DNA of 64,000 nucleotides from Poecilobothrus nobilitatus (Eukaryota; Arthropoda; Insecta; Diptera; Dolichopodidae), in contig OX352773.1 of the NCBI GenBank assembly GCA_947095535.1, positions 109,933,950 to 109,997,949 of the forward strand, written 5' to 3'. Under the pieces are notes generated by a model. The model was not told where the DNA came from. It saw nothing but the letters and a program-made list of their open reading frames with translations, and ran no database searches. Shown piece by piece: positions 42,506 to 53,756 of the stretch (positions are counted from its first letter, which is position 1; every line of letters starts with the position of its first letter). The position numbers were made by a program, and so were the translations under genes.

Positions 42506-44397
42506 GAATAGGTGTCAACATTAAAATAAAAATCGAAAGAAGTTTTTTTTTGTTTTTATTATTCAGTTATTTATACAATACTATTTTGTATACATTTAAT
42601 TATGTTTTAAAACCTTTTCATATCTTCATCCTAATTTCGAATATTCAGCACTATAATAGCTTAAAACTTCTAGATTTAAAATTAAAACATAACTGATATA
42701 CTAATCGCTAAGTTTTTAAACTTTATTTAAATATAACTGATCCCAACGTAAAAGTTTTCATTTTTTCAACAATAATAATTTCGTATTTAAACCAAAATTT
42801 AAAAACTTTTCATATATTTGCCCTATATTCAGTTATACGATAGACAAAATCAATAATATTATTTTGTTAATATTACAACAAAACTTTTTTGCTTCTTTGC
42901 TTTCTGTTTTTTTTCTTTTACGTTGCTGGTTCTAGCTCAGAAGGAGGCTTTAACGTTGGAGCTAATATTTCTCTACATTGGTTTGTGTCATTGCTAAAAT
43001 ACTATTATTGAATTAATTTAATTTTAAACTAGATTTTAAGTTTATATGAAAGTTAAAAATACGCGCGAACATAATGCGATCAGTGAATTAAAATATGCTT
43101 TTACTATCAATTATGTTATACCCGTGACAGACATATAGTATTGATACTATAATATTTCAAATACGACGTTTAAACTGCATATGTGTCAGGTTTATAGTAT
43201 ATAGAATACTGTTGTTATAATAAATACTGTTGTTATAAATTTGATGTATTTATTTTGTAATTTATTTTATTTATTTATATTGTCTGTCTTGTCGATCTAA
43301 CACTTTTTGATCATATAAATATGCAAGTCAAAATACTAAACAAAGCATGAGTTCCAAAATTTTAATAAGTATTATTATGTCCAGCATATATATATAATTC
43401 TTATATTAAATAAAAGAACAAGTTGAGATTAGGATTATATCTAATTTTATTTTTAAAAAATCAAGCCTTATTTACTATTTGAATTTTTCCAAATCCAATA
43501 CAAATTTTATCAAAGGCAATAAATTATAATAATTTATTGCTTTGTTACAAAGAATTTTATTTGGGACAAAAGAATGCAATATCTTGACCTAGAATTAATT
43601 TACAATATAATTATCTTATTATCTTACATATTATCAACCAAAATATCATCACCAAACTTACATTAATTTCATGCAATCGAATTACTCATACAGAATTCTA
43701 TATCATTTAGAATATAATACAAAATTGTAATCCGATCTTCTTTATTTGTTTTCAATAAGTGAATGTACTTGTAATTGTAAAAATACAAATAGATGTTAGC
43801 AATTGAAATTATGACCATACAAAGTGTTAGGTAAGCATTATTGTTATTAAATAATAATATTTTAAAATTATTTTGTTGATCGCAGTTTTGATAATTACAG
43901 TACAGTCAAGATATGCTACACTGTAGTGTTAACTTAGTATAAATTTGGTATGTATACTAAACTTATGTTTGCAGTATTAATGTAGTATTCGACACTAGAG
44001 CTATCTATTGTGAACTAGAAATACTTTTTTTTTTAAATTCGCATGTAAACGTTGTCTTACGTTAAAAATATGAAAGAATTTCAAATTTGTTTATGTTTAT
44101 GTTTTAGTGTTTTGAAAATTTACTTTCAATTTAAATTTACAATTAATATTTTAATCAAAAAATTTAAAATGACCTCTGACTAAACAATCCTTTGTTTCGA
44201 AATCAAATATTCTATATAAATTAGTTTTTTATAGAGAATCAATTTTCTTCCAAAATTTATTAATTGAATAAAGAGTTTTTTGTTCGCACTATTCCATTCT
44301 TCAAGTAATTCTTGATTATTTCCTAAATTTAATGTTAATGCAATTTTACTGTTCCATGTTCCATTTTACTGTTTTTATACTTAAAATAAAAATAAAA
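42506..44397. other. AT-rich DNA, nothing recognised
   Basis: No supported ORF, no clear repeat pair. A 99-codon ORF at 42397-42696 is Leu/Ile/Lys-rich, starts inside the repeat above, and looks accidental. Confidence 0.5.
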
Positions 44398-45149
44398 CGA
44401 GAAAGAATACACTTGCCTTTGTCAACTCTTAGATACCCGTACGAACTGTTAGTATGTTCACAGCCTGTCACTCTGCTTACAATATTATTTTTTTAATATT
44501 TTAGTATTTTAAAATAATTTGGGTGAATTTTATAATTTCTAGAACTATGGGTTGTACATATATTCAAACTATATGTTTATACATTCTTCAAAAGCAGATT
44601 CTAACCTTCCACATAACGATTATCAATTCAAAACTTTTGCAAATATTCTATAGTACCATTTAATACTAAGCGGTAAATGTATATTATTATTACAAAATAG
44701 TAAATATAATTTTATATTATATATTATATTAATGCGCACATAGTATATTTATATTGTTATAACTATATCGCCATACATTGCAATATTTCTTTAAAAATAT
44801 TTCCATTCATAGAATAATTTCTTATAAGTACAATAAAATACATATATGTATGTAAATACGGCGCTATATAATATACATCTATATATATCATTATCATTCA
44901 TTCATCAGTGACATATACGATATGTAAATAAACATGATATTATATAAGTATGTAAGTATATCAATATCATATAAATAAAATTCTTCAAGCAACCGTTATG
45001 TTGTTTATTTATTTACATTTTTTTGTACTTAGCATTATATCCTCAACAATTTCAAATTATCGAGTAAAACAAAATGCAAAAAATTCATTAAAGAAATTTG
45101 TTAGAAAATTTGAAAAAATCAAGTAACACTTTCGTCAATTATAAAATAA

Positions 45150-45545
45150 TATGTAAAAAAAATATTTTTTAAAATATGCTTTTATCGAAACCAAATTCGC
45201 CCCCTAAAAAGTAGAAAATAAAATTGATTGCAAAACTTTAGCTTTTTTGACTGTTATAATATATAAGTGAATTGCTAGTGCAAGCATTTTGGACTGTTAT
45301 AGTATAAAAGTAAATTGCTGGAATAAGGTTAAATAAAAATCTAGGAAATTTGAGGTTCGTGTTTCTTTTTTATTCCAGCAATTTACTTTTATATTATAAC
45401 AGTCCAAAATGCTTGCACTAGCAATTCACTTATATATTATAACAGTCAAAAAAGCTAAAGTTTTGCAATCAATTTTATTTTCTACTTTTTAGGGGGCGAA
45501 TTTGGTTTCGATAAAAGCATATTTTAAAAAATATTTTTTTTACAT
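45150..45545. repeat. Foldback with arms of about 170 bp
   Basis: AAAATATTTTTTAAAATATG... through CCAAATTCGCCCCCTAAAAA (45190) to AAAGTAAATTGCTGGAATAA (45309), then the inverted arm from TTATTCCAGCAATTTACTTT (45370) to TTTTAGGGGGCGAATTTGG (45485). Near-perfect pairing, loop about 45 bp. Confidence 0.9.
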
Positions 45546-46060
45546 ATTATTTTATTTTATACTTTTTAGTTTTAAATGAAACACATAATTTGAATTTAAA
45601 AATATGGGATATTTTTTATTCATACATACATTAATTATTGTTTCTGATATAAAATACGTTTTATAATTTTATACCAAATGTTTAAGTAAATTAAGAGATG
45701 TTAAATCGATTCCATTACAGCAAGAGTAAAAATTTTTTATTCCAGTATGTAATTCATAAATAAAGAAAGTACCTGGGTAAAATATGTACCAAAATACTGT
45801 GATTATATAAATATTACAATCCAACAACATAACTCGAATGAAAATGATATACATAAATGTACTTTACTGTATATTTCTATAGTATACTATTAGTAGTATA
45901 TCGTATATCCAAACAAACATCTAACCTTGAACACCTACCTACCTAATCGCTTAATAAGATCATGCTGTAAAAAATGTTGACAAATATCTTGATTTAAATT
46001 ATAAACAAATGGAGCGGAACAAAATAATTTAGGAAATTAGTTTAACATAATATTATGTGC

Positions 46061-46303
46061 ATCCAGCCATTGGTGCAGTGGTTGACGCACCGCTTCTCAT
46101 TCATAAGGGAATGAGAGGTCTCGGGTTCGATTCCCGGCTGGGTACAATAATTATAATATAAAAAAAAAAGTATTCATATATCGCAATATGTAAATACTTT
46201 ATATATCATTATATCACGTACATATTCCTACCAGGAAACAAGGGTTATAGCTACCTGGCACATTTATGTACCATGGTACCTGAATATAAATAAATAAATA
46301 AAT
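46061..46303 (+). mobile_element. tRNA-derived SINE with AAAT tail
   Basis: A-box-like TGGTGCAGTGG (46071), B box GGTTCGATTCC (46124-46134), tRNA-like fold possible with ATCCAG facing CTGGGT. An A-run follows, then a body with ACCATGGTACCTGAATATAA and an (AAAT)n tail. A true tRNA is less likely: the acceptor stem and positions 8-9 are imperfect and a SINE body follows. Confidence 0.65.
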
Positions 46304-46604
46304 ATTATGTAGATACGTACGTACATATTTACATACGTAGTTTTAATTTTTTGTGTTGACAAAATTTTGTTTGTAAATCATAATGCGAAATGCGCAAAAG
46401 CATAATTTTGTAATGATCTTTACTTTTTATATTCTTTACTATTTACAAAAATAATATTATGTATGTATGTAGTTTGAATTTGGCAATTGGAATTATTTTG
46501 AATAAAATTTTATTTGTATATCTATATACACAATATACATAATAAATGTTCCTAAATTAAACACATAAAACATTAATTTTTAACGACATGCATATTCAAT
46601 ATGC

Positions 46605-47375
46605 AATAAAAAATGTTGACAACAAATATTCTTATTTAAATCCTAAACAAATGTTTTAAATCAAAATAATTTAGCAACATAAAAATATTATATGTACCTA
46701 TATATGTATATTGTGTTTTGCTAAACCCTAATACAAAATCCATGTGCACATCAAGATTGATTGAACTAAATTATTATAGCAGGAAAGATCAAATACATGT
46801 CTATTGTATGCATGAATTATGAATAAGAAGAAAAATAAAGTTTTGAATCTATTATACATAAAATTTTATTTAAAAAATATTGATGAATAGAGTTAAAAAA
46901 AAAAAAAAAAAAATTATACATATACGAATTGGATTCGAACCACAATCCACAGATTAACGCTCACTTTCAAGACCTGTACACTTTCCTCTGCACCATATAT
47001 GCATTAATTCAATATGCATTAAAGAATGTTGACAGCAAATATTTTGATTTAAATACTAAACAAATGTTGTAAACAAAATAACTTAGCAACATACATAAAA
47101 ATATTGTATGTATGGATTGTGTTTTGCTAATTATGCTAATACAAAACACCAGGAAAGATCAAAAATATAATGTGTATGTTTGTATACATGAATAAGAGAT
47201 AAAAATGTAAGTTTTAAATTGATATATACAAAAATGTATACATATTTTATTCAAAAATGTTGATGAATAGATAGTTAAAAAAAAAAAATGTTGCATGTGA
47301 ACTGGATTCGAACAACATGATCCCCACTTTTGAAACCTGTATACTATCCTCTGCACCATACTACACTTACAAATG
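46605..47375 (-). mobile_element. Two direct copies of a SINE-bearing unit
   Basis: Units 46605-47005 and 47018-47372 align: AATGTTGACA-CAAATATT, CTAAACAAATGTT, GTTGATGAATAGA-TTAAAAA, then minus-strand B boxes GGATTCGAACC (46931) and GGATTCGAACA (47304), and A boxes CCTCTGCACCA (46985 and 47348). A third start of the unit (AAAATGTTGACAAATATCTT) is at 45970. A promoter-bearing SINE read on the minus strand is the simplest view. Confidence 0.6.
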
Positions 47376-47420
47376 TTGCTAACAGATTACGAAGATAATA
47401 AAAAGCGTGACAGAATGACA

Positions 47421-47422
47421 AA

Positions 47423-47461
<39 letters not shown>
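47421..47461. repeat. (AAAT)n microsatellite
   Basis: About ten AAAT units, as found at SINE or LINE tails. Confidence 0.9.
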
Positions 47462-48668
47462 ACCGACAGCGACGAGTTAATATAAAAGCATATAATAAAG
47501 TAACCCTATATTATTAAAAAAAGTTGTTTACAGAAATAAGAGTATAATGTTAAAGCTTTAATTTTTATGTATTACTTCAAATAAATTTTAACAGGTGTTC
47601 AAGTTACAGGTGTTTAAAAATAGAAAATTTTCAGTTTTTGACCTGAGTCTGAAATGACTCATACTTATTTTCAAAGATCTAACGTCTGTCAAAATTTCAA
47701 GTTTCCAACTTAAACCGTTTAGAAGATAGAAGGGTTAAAAGATTTTGCAATAATTCAGTTTCGTATAACGGTAAATTAAGACACCGTCTAGCACAAGTAT
47801 ATATTTATTATATACATGTTTGTAAAGCTCATAATAGCACCTATCGTTTGGAATTCAGATTGAAGATATACCTTATAGAGCTTGTGTTATAACATTTTAA
47901 ACATAGAGATTTTTCGAACTTTGGGGGGCTGTAGCTCCTTAACGTGTGGGGCTACAGAAATTTTTGTATTAACAAAAAATTAATATTTTTATGATATCTA
48001 CCAGCAGTTATGCATGGTAGATTTTTACAATTGATTTAGACAATTGCATGGCTCTATTTTAAAAAGATTGTGAAGATCTAAAAGTTAGTTGTTCGGGAGC
48101 TACCCGAAGTTTTGGTCGGAACTCAACCAAAAAAAAATAGGTAACCTACAAATTGCTCCCAGAATACTTTGTGTAAATTTCAAGATTCTAGCTTTCTTAG
48201 TTTTTGAGTTATCGTGCTGACGGACGGACGGACGGACGGATATGGCTTAATCGACTCAGAATTTGATTCTGATCCGATCCATACCTTTGAAGATATATCT
48301 AGCTCGCTTATTTCGAGGTGTTACAAACGGAGGAGTAATTTTATTATACCCGATACTTATCGTACGGGTATAAATATTTACTAAAAACTAAAAATCAAAT
48401 AATACTATTTTGATGTGTGTCAGGGGTATTTAAATACTATGGGATTAGCAATGCTATATTATTAATATTATAATATCAATACTACATGTCTGTCAAGGGC
48501 ATTAGATGAAGTTTTTTTTTTGTACTTAACAGACGTTTAATTTAACTTTTTGAAAAGCTTAAAAACTTTGTTAGCTATGCTAAATATTATTTGATGCATG
48601 TTTGGTTGGAATTTTTTTTTTTTTTTAGTTTATTATTAGTAGCTATTAGGTCGATTTGGCCTGGGAAT

Positions 48669-48700
48669 TCCGTGCGAGAAATAGATAGCAATAGTGAGAA
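48669..48700 (+). repeat. Solo sequence resembling the Polinton terminus
   Basis: GGAATTCCGTGCGAGAAATAGATAGCAATAG corresponds to the end at 20997-21027 (GGAATTTTGTGCTAGAAAG...AGCAATAG) with four to five mismatches over 31 bases. It includes bases outside the AG-starting end. What follows differs from the known arm. Confidence 0.45.
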
Positions 48701-49340
48701 TGAAGATGCGCAAGTGATGCATTAAGGGTGGATATTAATTAGTAGGTCATTCCGGTTGAGTGATTTAAAGGAATTTGTGTGGAGGTGGTGAATATTAATT
48801 AGGTAAATTAGAAGAATAATTACTAGGAATGTCACGCTTGAGTGATTTTTATATATTTGTATACGGGTGAAATATTAATGTATGTGGTTTGTGGGAATGT
48901 CTAAAGAGTAGGGGAGTGTACATTTGATAGATTTTAATATATGTGTCTAGGGGTGAAATATTAGTGTAGGGAGAAGTTAGTATTAGTATAAAGAAATTGT
49001 AATGTTTAGAGAAGGGGTGAATATTAATTAGGAAATGGCTAAGTTATTAGTATAGAGAAAATTTAATTAGTAAAGAGAGTGGTTGAATATTGAATAAATA
49101 GACAGTATATAAATATTAGGGTGTAGTTGTTATGGAATAGGTATTTGACCTGGTAGATGACCTAATAATTTAAGTAATTTGTGTAGGGGAGTGAGTTGAC
49201 TGTCTCATCTAGATATGTAGGTGGAGTGACTTTATTTTTGTTTTGGTGAGGGGGGCATAATAAATTGTGGTGTTTGTGTGTAATTTGTCAATATCAGTTT
49301 TTGTGTGTATGGTGTCACGCTTGAGTGATTTAAGGAATAT
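48701..49340. repeat. Irregular field of GGTGAATATTAATTAGG-like motifs
   Basis: Motif GGTGAAATATTAAT or GGTGAATATTAATTAGG occurs at about 48786, 48865, 48953, 49016 and others, mixed with CACGCTTGAGTGATTT (48834, 49317; GGTTGAGTGATTT 48754). Strand composition is skewed to G/T/A with very little C. This suggests a degenerate tandem array, perhaps the variable part of a terminal repeat. Confidence 0.5.
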
Positions 49341-50886
49341 AATAGAGGGGTGCATTATGAGAAGGGGGAATGATGATTACTGTTTTACGTAAGGGATAAA
49401 TCAATAGAATAAAAGAAATATTGCATACAAGGGGATTTGAACCAGGGTACTATTGGAATATAAATGTTCCAAATCTGTAACTTATATGTTAATTTGAGTT
49501 TATAAATGAAGGGTTGTTTAAAAATTTTTGTATCTGTGAGTTATATGATTCAATTTTAAATAAGATATTGTTAGTTATAAAAATGTTATATTGAGTATAG
49601 TAATAATATATATGAAATTTGGAATTGGAGAAAAAATAAAATAAAATTTAAAGTTAGTCGGATCAAAAAATGTTCTACGACAAAGTTGTTGCTCTTTACT
49701 TGTGTAACAATTGTTCTTAATATTTTTTCTCATAATATTTGTCCGTTACGAAATATTCGTAAAAAACTTAAAAATTACACTTGTGTTGCGGTTGTCTGAT
49801 TTGCTCCAAAGGCTTATCAATCTGAGATATTTATGTCAAAACCTTAAATAAATGAAATTTCAAAAATTTTTGCTGGAATCGTTTAAGCCGTGCACGTGCC
49901 CACAAACATACCCACAAAGTAAGTACACACCCACCCACACTAAATAATAAACAAAACAAACCTTGAACTTAAATTTTGAACTTCTATTTCTGTATTCTGT
50001 ATATGTACTTTTATATTTGTATGTGATATTGTATATTTCATTATTCAAGCTTTGTTATAAAAGATGATCAATTAATTTGTTGTTATCAAGTTGTATATAC
50101 AAAATATAAAATATATGAAATTTATTATACTTAGTTGTTTCCTTTTAAGTTTTAATCAAATCAAATTTAGAAGTAAACAATTTGGAATATTCTAAAAAGA
50201 AATTATTTTATTTTATAACATTTGAATAAAAAATAAGATAAAATTGAAAAATAAATAAAAAAGTATACGATTTCTTTAGTTTTTGGACACTAAAATTCAG
50301 TTTACGGACAAAAAAATTCTAATAATTATATTTATTATTTATTATTTTATAAATTTATTATTATTTATTTATTATTATAATATTAATTATTTATTATTTA
50401 ATAAATAATTATTTCTGTACATATGGACATATATGTTTGATAAAAATAAAAACTAAATTAAATATTTGAATCTTTTTTTGATCCCAGGAGTTAGAAATTT
50501 TATATTATACTATATTATATTACAATAGTTTATTTATTCATTAAATATTATTATTATCATTTACATTATTAAATATAATATATAATTTATACTATATAAA
50601 ATTTAAAATTAAATTACGTTTTAAAAAAATTCAAAGATTAGATATAAAATAGTTAGCCTTAAAATAAAAATCAAAATTTAATAACACTTCAATACCGGCT
50701 TAAAAAAATTAAAAAACATGATAAAGTTTTACCATTGTGGTATAAAGATATATCACCATGGTAAAACTCATTTACCATTGTGGAATATTAATATCACAAA
50801 TTTCGTTCATTTTGAGTAGTCCACAGCATCTGGATTAAAATGACTAAGTTCACACTTTTTAAACTAATTCACGCATAGACATCGCC
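49341..50886. other. AT-rich DNA with a possible degenerate SINE B box
   Basis: GGGGATTTGAACCAG at 49432 would be a minus-strand B box, but no A box is evident. 50320-50640 is simple ATT/TAA-rich sequence. No supported ORF. Confidence 0.4.
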
Positions 50887-51175
50887 AGGTTAGTGGCAAT
50901 CATCACAGGCCACTACCCAGTAGGTACGCATTCAGCCAAACTAAGAATCCCTTACAACACCTTCTGCAGGAGTTGCAAAGAAACAAACGAAAACGAAAAC
51001 TGAAACTGAAAAAACGAAAACTGAAAACTTTGAGCACTTTCTTTGCAGTTGTCCGGCCCTAGCTAGAGCCAGACTCTTCTTTTTCGGCAAACCGTTCTAC
51101 CACAACCTGAGCGAGCTTTCTGAAAACAGAATCAAAGAATTGATTTCTTATCTGAACTCCTCGGGTTGGATATAA
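50887..51175 (+). pseudogene. LINE ORF2 C-terminal fragment with CCHC-like motif
   Basis: Frame with RLVAIITGHYPVGTHSAKL, FCRSCKET, then a GAAAAC hexamer expansion with stops (50984-51030), then EHFLCSCPALARARLFFFG and LISYLNSSGWI-stop. The C-x2-C ... H-x3-C-x-C-P layout followed by SSGW is typical of the C-terminus of R1/jockey-type LINE proteins. An isolated fragment. Confidence 0.7.
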
Positions 51176-51221
51176 AACCGAAAACAATCTTAAAACACAC
51201 GTCCCGTGAGTCAATTTTTAT

Positions 51222-51473
51222 GTGTCCGGAAATAAAAATAATATTGAAATATTATTATTTACATTGGCTTTCACCCATCTAATATGGACACCTCAACATA
51301 AACAACAACAAACAAAAGCTGTAAAACTGATACCGGCACCGCCAATTTACATTCATGGATTAGCCACCACAACTCCAACAAATAGTATGCATGACCAGCT
51401 TCTTATTGATAGAATAAATCTTAGAACTAGACTGGGTAGAATAAATAAGAAAGATATTATTAATGTTGAGTAA
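51222..51473 (+). CDS. Hypothetical 83-codon ORF, origin unknown
   Basis: Starts MSGNKNNIEILLFTLAF and contains PAPPIYIHGLATTTPTNSM and RINLRTRLGRINKKDIINVE. Composition is less simple than the surrounding AT-rich ORFs, which speaks for former coding sequence. It lies just 3' of the LINE fragment and 5' of an integrase relic, so it may belong to either. I do not recognise it. Confidence 0.3.
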   Translation: MSGNKNNIEILLFTLAFTHLIWTPQHKQQQTKAVKLIPAPPIYIHGLATTTPTNSMHDQLLIDRINLRTRLGRINKKDIINVE

Positions 51474-51737
51474 AATGAAGCTGGAAGCAGTTATTAACAA
51501 TAAAAAATTTTGTATGTAAACGTAAAAAAAAATAAATACAATTTTAAAAAAAAGTTTATTTTATTTTATTATTTTTATTTTCTTTGCATTTTTAATTCTA
51601 GGTCAAAAATGAAAAATAAAGAAATTTTAAATGAAAAATACAATAAAAATAAAAAACCAAAAATTTTTTTTTTAAAGTTTCAGATACCTAGCAAAAATAA
51701 ATAAAATTTTTCTTTTAATTTGGTTATAATGTACATA

Positions 51738-52570
51738 CATACCAAATAATGTTTTATTTGGTATGTAAAATGTTTTCAAATGTGCTGGAGCACTTCCAAA
51801 ATTTAATACGATCAAGGTAGAGTTTTGTAATAAGGAATTTTTTAGAAAATTTATATAAAGATAAAATTAATCATTAAAGTAAGTGCGGTGATTGTGGACC
51901 ATCTATCTCATTTCGTCAATTTTCATCGCACAAAAACCGATACAGTAATTCGTTGACATTTTAAGTGTTCATGAAATTTTTTTTTTCGAAGTTTAACAGT
52001 TTTCTTTTTAAGTTTAAAAGAGAAAAAAAAATTAAAAAACTCTATTTTTTAAAATGACAGGGCAATTTGGACTACGAATTATGGTAAAGTGGACTAAGAG
52101 GTTTTTAACAAAAAAAAATTTAGAAAACTTATGGAAAAAAAATTAATCATTGTCACACATATTCTGAAATAATTAATTTTCCATTGTAGAACATTTTAAC
52201 CGTATTTTTTAAAAAATTCAATGGGGAAGCAGTTTAATTTTCATATAATGGATCTATTTTACCAACATTAATTAAAAAATATAATTTCACATATCATCAT
52301 ACAATTAAACTTCAACCTAAAAAAGTTACAGAGGAAAACGAAAAATTACTATTAAAAACTGCATACAGTAAAACAGAATTATAACATAATGCATGCAGTA
52401 AGTTAAAGTTTTTCGTAAAGCACAATATAAAGTTGGATATTACGTTCGTATAAGCAAATTTAAAGAAATTTTTTTTGCAAAAGATTATCAACCTAACTGG
52501 TCAACAGAAATATTTACAATTGCAAAAATTAAAAGAACTGACGTAATAACATACTATTTAATTTATTACA
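51738..52570 (+). pseudogene. INT: Polinton integrase relic, plus strand, with internal duplication
   Basis: No long ORF, but pieces align with the integrase at 21847-22719: NNVLFGM-stop-NVFKCAGALPK (51746), EFFRKFI (51835), then after about 235 bp of non-matching DNA a repeat KFRKLMEKKLI (52112), HTYSEI and SIVEHFNR (52155-52195), SILPTLIKKYNFTYHHTIKL (52248), PKKVTEENEKLLLK, YKVGYYVRISKFKE (52428) and YQPNWSTEIFTIAKIKRTD (52490). The chromodomain is not visible. Point mutations and indels show an older relic than the centre element. Confidence 0.75.
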
Positions 52571-53249
52571 CAAATAATCATCCAATTATTTAATCATTTA
52601 ATAATAATTTACTTAAATAACTTAAACGTTTTTTAACTTTTTTTTTATATTTAACTTCTAACACTTTTTTGTTAAAAAAACTTATATTTTCAGAAATTTT
52701 TATTTTTTTTTTGCAATTATTCTTCTCTTTTTAAAAATTTATATTTCAGTTATTTATATTTTCCAATTATATTACATTTTTAATCTGACTTAATTAGTTT
52801 GTTGGTTTTATTATACTTTTTACTTTTTTTTATTTACTTTTTACTCAATTCTTGAATAACTCTAATTTGTTCAACTCACGAAACATAAAGAAAAGTTTCA
52901 TATTAATTTACACAATATTTTTTTTTATTGAATTACACGTATTACAATATTTTTGTTGTTCTTTTTAATGCATTCGAAAAATTACTTACATTTACGTTGA
53001 AAATTAATTAACTAAACTAACTAAACTGAAGCAGTGGCGTAATTCAAGAGAACTCTATCAGCACAGCAGTTTAATTTTTAGTATTTATAAGTTATAATTT
53101 TATTTTATGTAAGTTTTTTATATGTATTATGTGGATTGTACGCATTATATAACATGATACAAACAATAAATACATTTCATATTAAGTTTTTAAAACAGGT
53201 TTTATCATGTTAACTTATTTTCTTATGCTTAAAAGAATTTTTTTATTGC
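52571..53249. other. AT-rich DNA, nothing recognised
   Basis: Long T-rich runs (52630-52860) and no ORF or repeat partner that I can support. Confidence 0.5.
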
Positions 53250-53430
53250 ATTTTTATTGCATTTCTCTGCCACATAAATGTGGACAGGAAATTACACAGT
53301 CTTTCCTGTTCAGGCGTGGCTGTACATATCCTAAGGGGGAATAACTCTTACGACGTGTGTGGCATTCGAACCCACACTCCCTCGATGTTTACAGCGTATT
53401 TCATACGCTCTTACTCACTAGGCCACCTTA
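53250..53430 (-). mobile_element. tRNA-derived SINE, second family
   Basis: On the minus strand: A-box-like TGGCCTAGTGAG (53426-53415), B box GGGTTCGAATGCC (53373-53361), then a GC-balanced body (53260-53350) with AGGACAT-type and CCTGAACAGG motifs. The body is unlike the SINE at 46061. Confidence 0.6.
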
Positions 53431-53756
53431 AAAATTATAATATTGCGTAAATTTAAAATGCAGAAAAAAACTAAACACTTTCATTTTACAAACATATTTT
53501 TTTCATTTTATATCAAGAAAGTGAGTAAGTTGCTATTGCTGAGTAATATCTACTAAATTACGTAGTTACCTTTGCACAATTAAATTATTCAAACGGAACT
53601 TTCTAGCTTTCAATTATAGTATTAAGTCGGTGTTATAGTTAAAAGAGATCGGTACAACACCCTCGATTTAACACAATTTACAATTACAAACCGTTCGTTA
53701 TTAATTACTTACTCACTACTTAATAGTTTCAATACTGTGAACTCACCTGTTCAATA

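Larger units (their letters stand above)
44398..48373. mobile_element. Composite dispersed repeat of the CGAG...GGGTATA family with nested insertions
   Basis: Left end CGAGAAAGAATACACTTGCC with GATACCCGTACGA at 44435; right end TCGTACGGGTATA at 48360-48373: 12-bp subterminal inverted repeats, as in 26170-28377. Right part 47495-48373 matches 32360-33143 (AACAGGTGTTCAAGTTACAGG, GACGGACGGACGG, ATATCTAGCTCGC). The stretch AAAATTTGAAAAAATCAAGT at 45110 also occurs at 32317, next to the piece now found at 47495, so the material between (about 45145-47490) was inserted later. Confidence 0.6.

Noticed and set aside
46061..46144. A genuine tRNA gene
   Set aside because: A and B boxes are good, but the acceptor stem has a mismatch, positions 8-9 are not standard and a SINE-like body with AAAT tail follows.
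51510..51704. 64-codon Lys/Phe/Tyr/Asn ORF
   Set aside because: Low-complexity translation of AT-rich DNA with no copy or motif.
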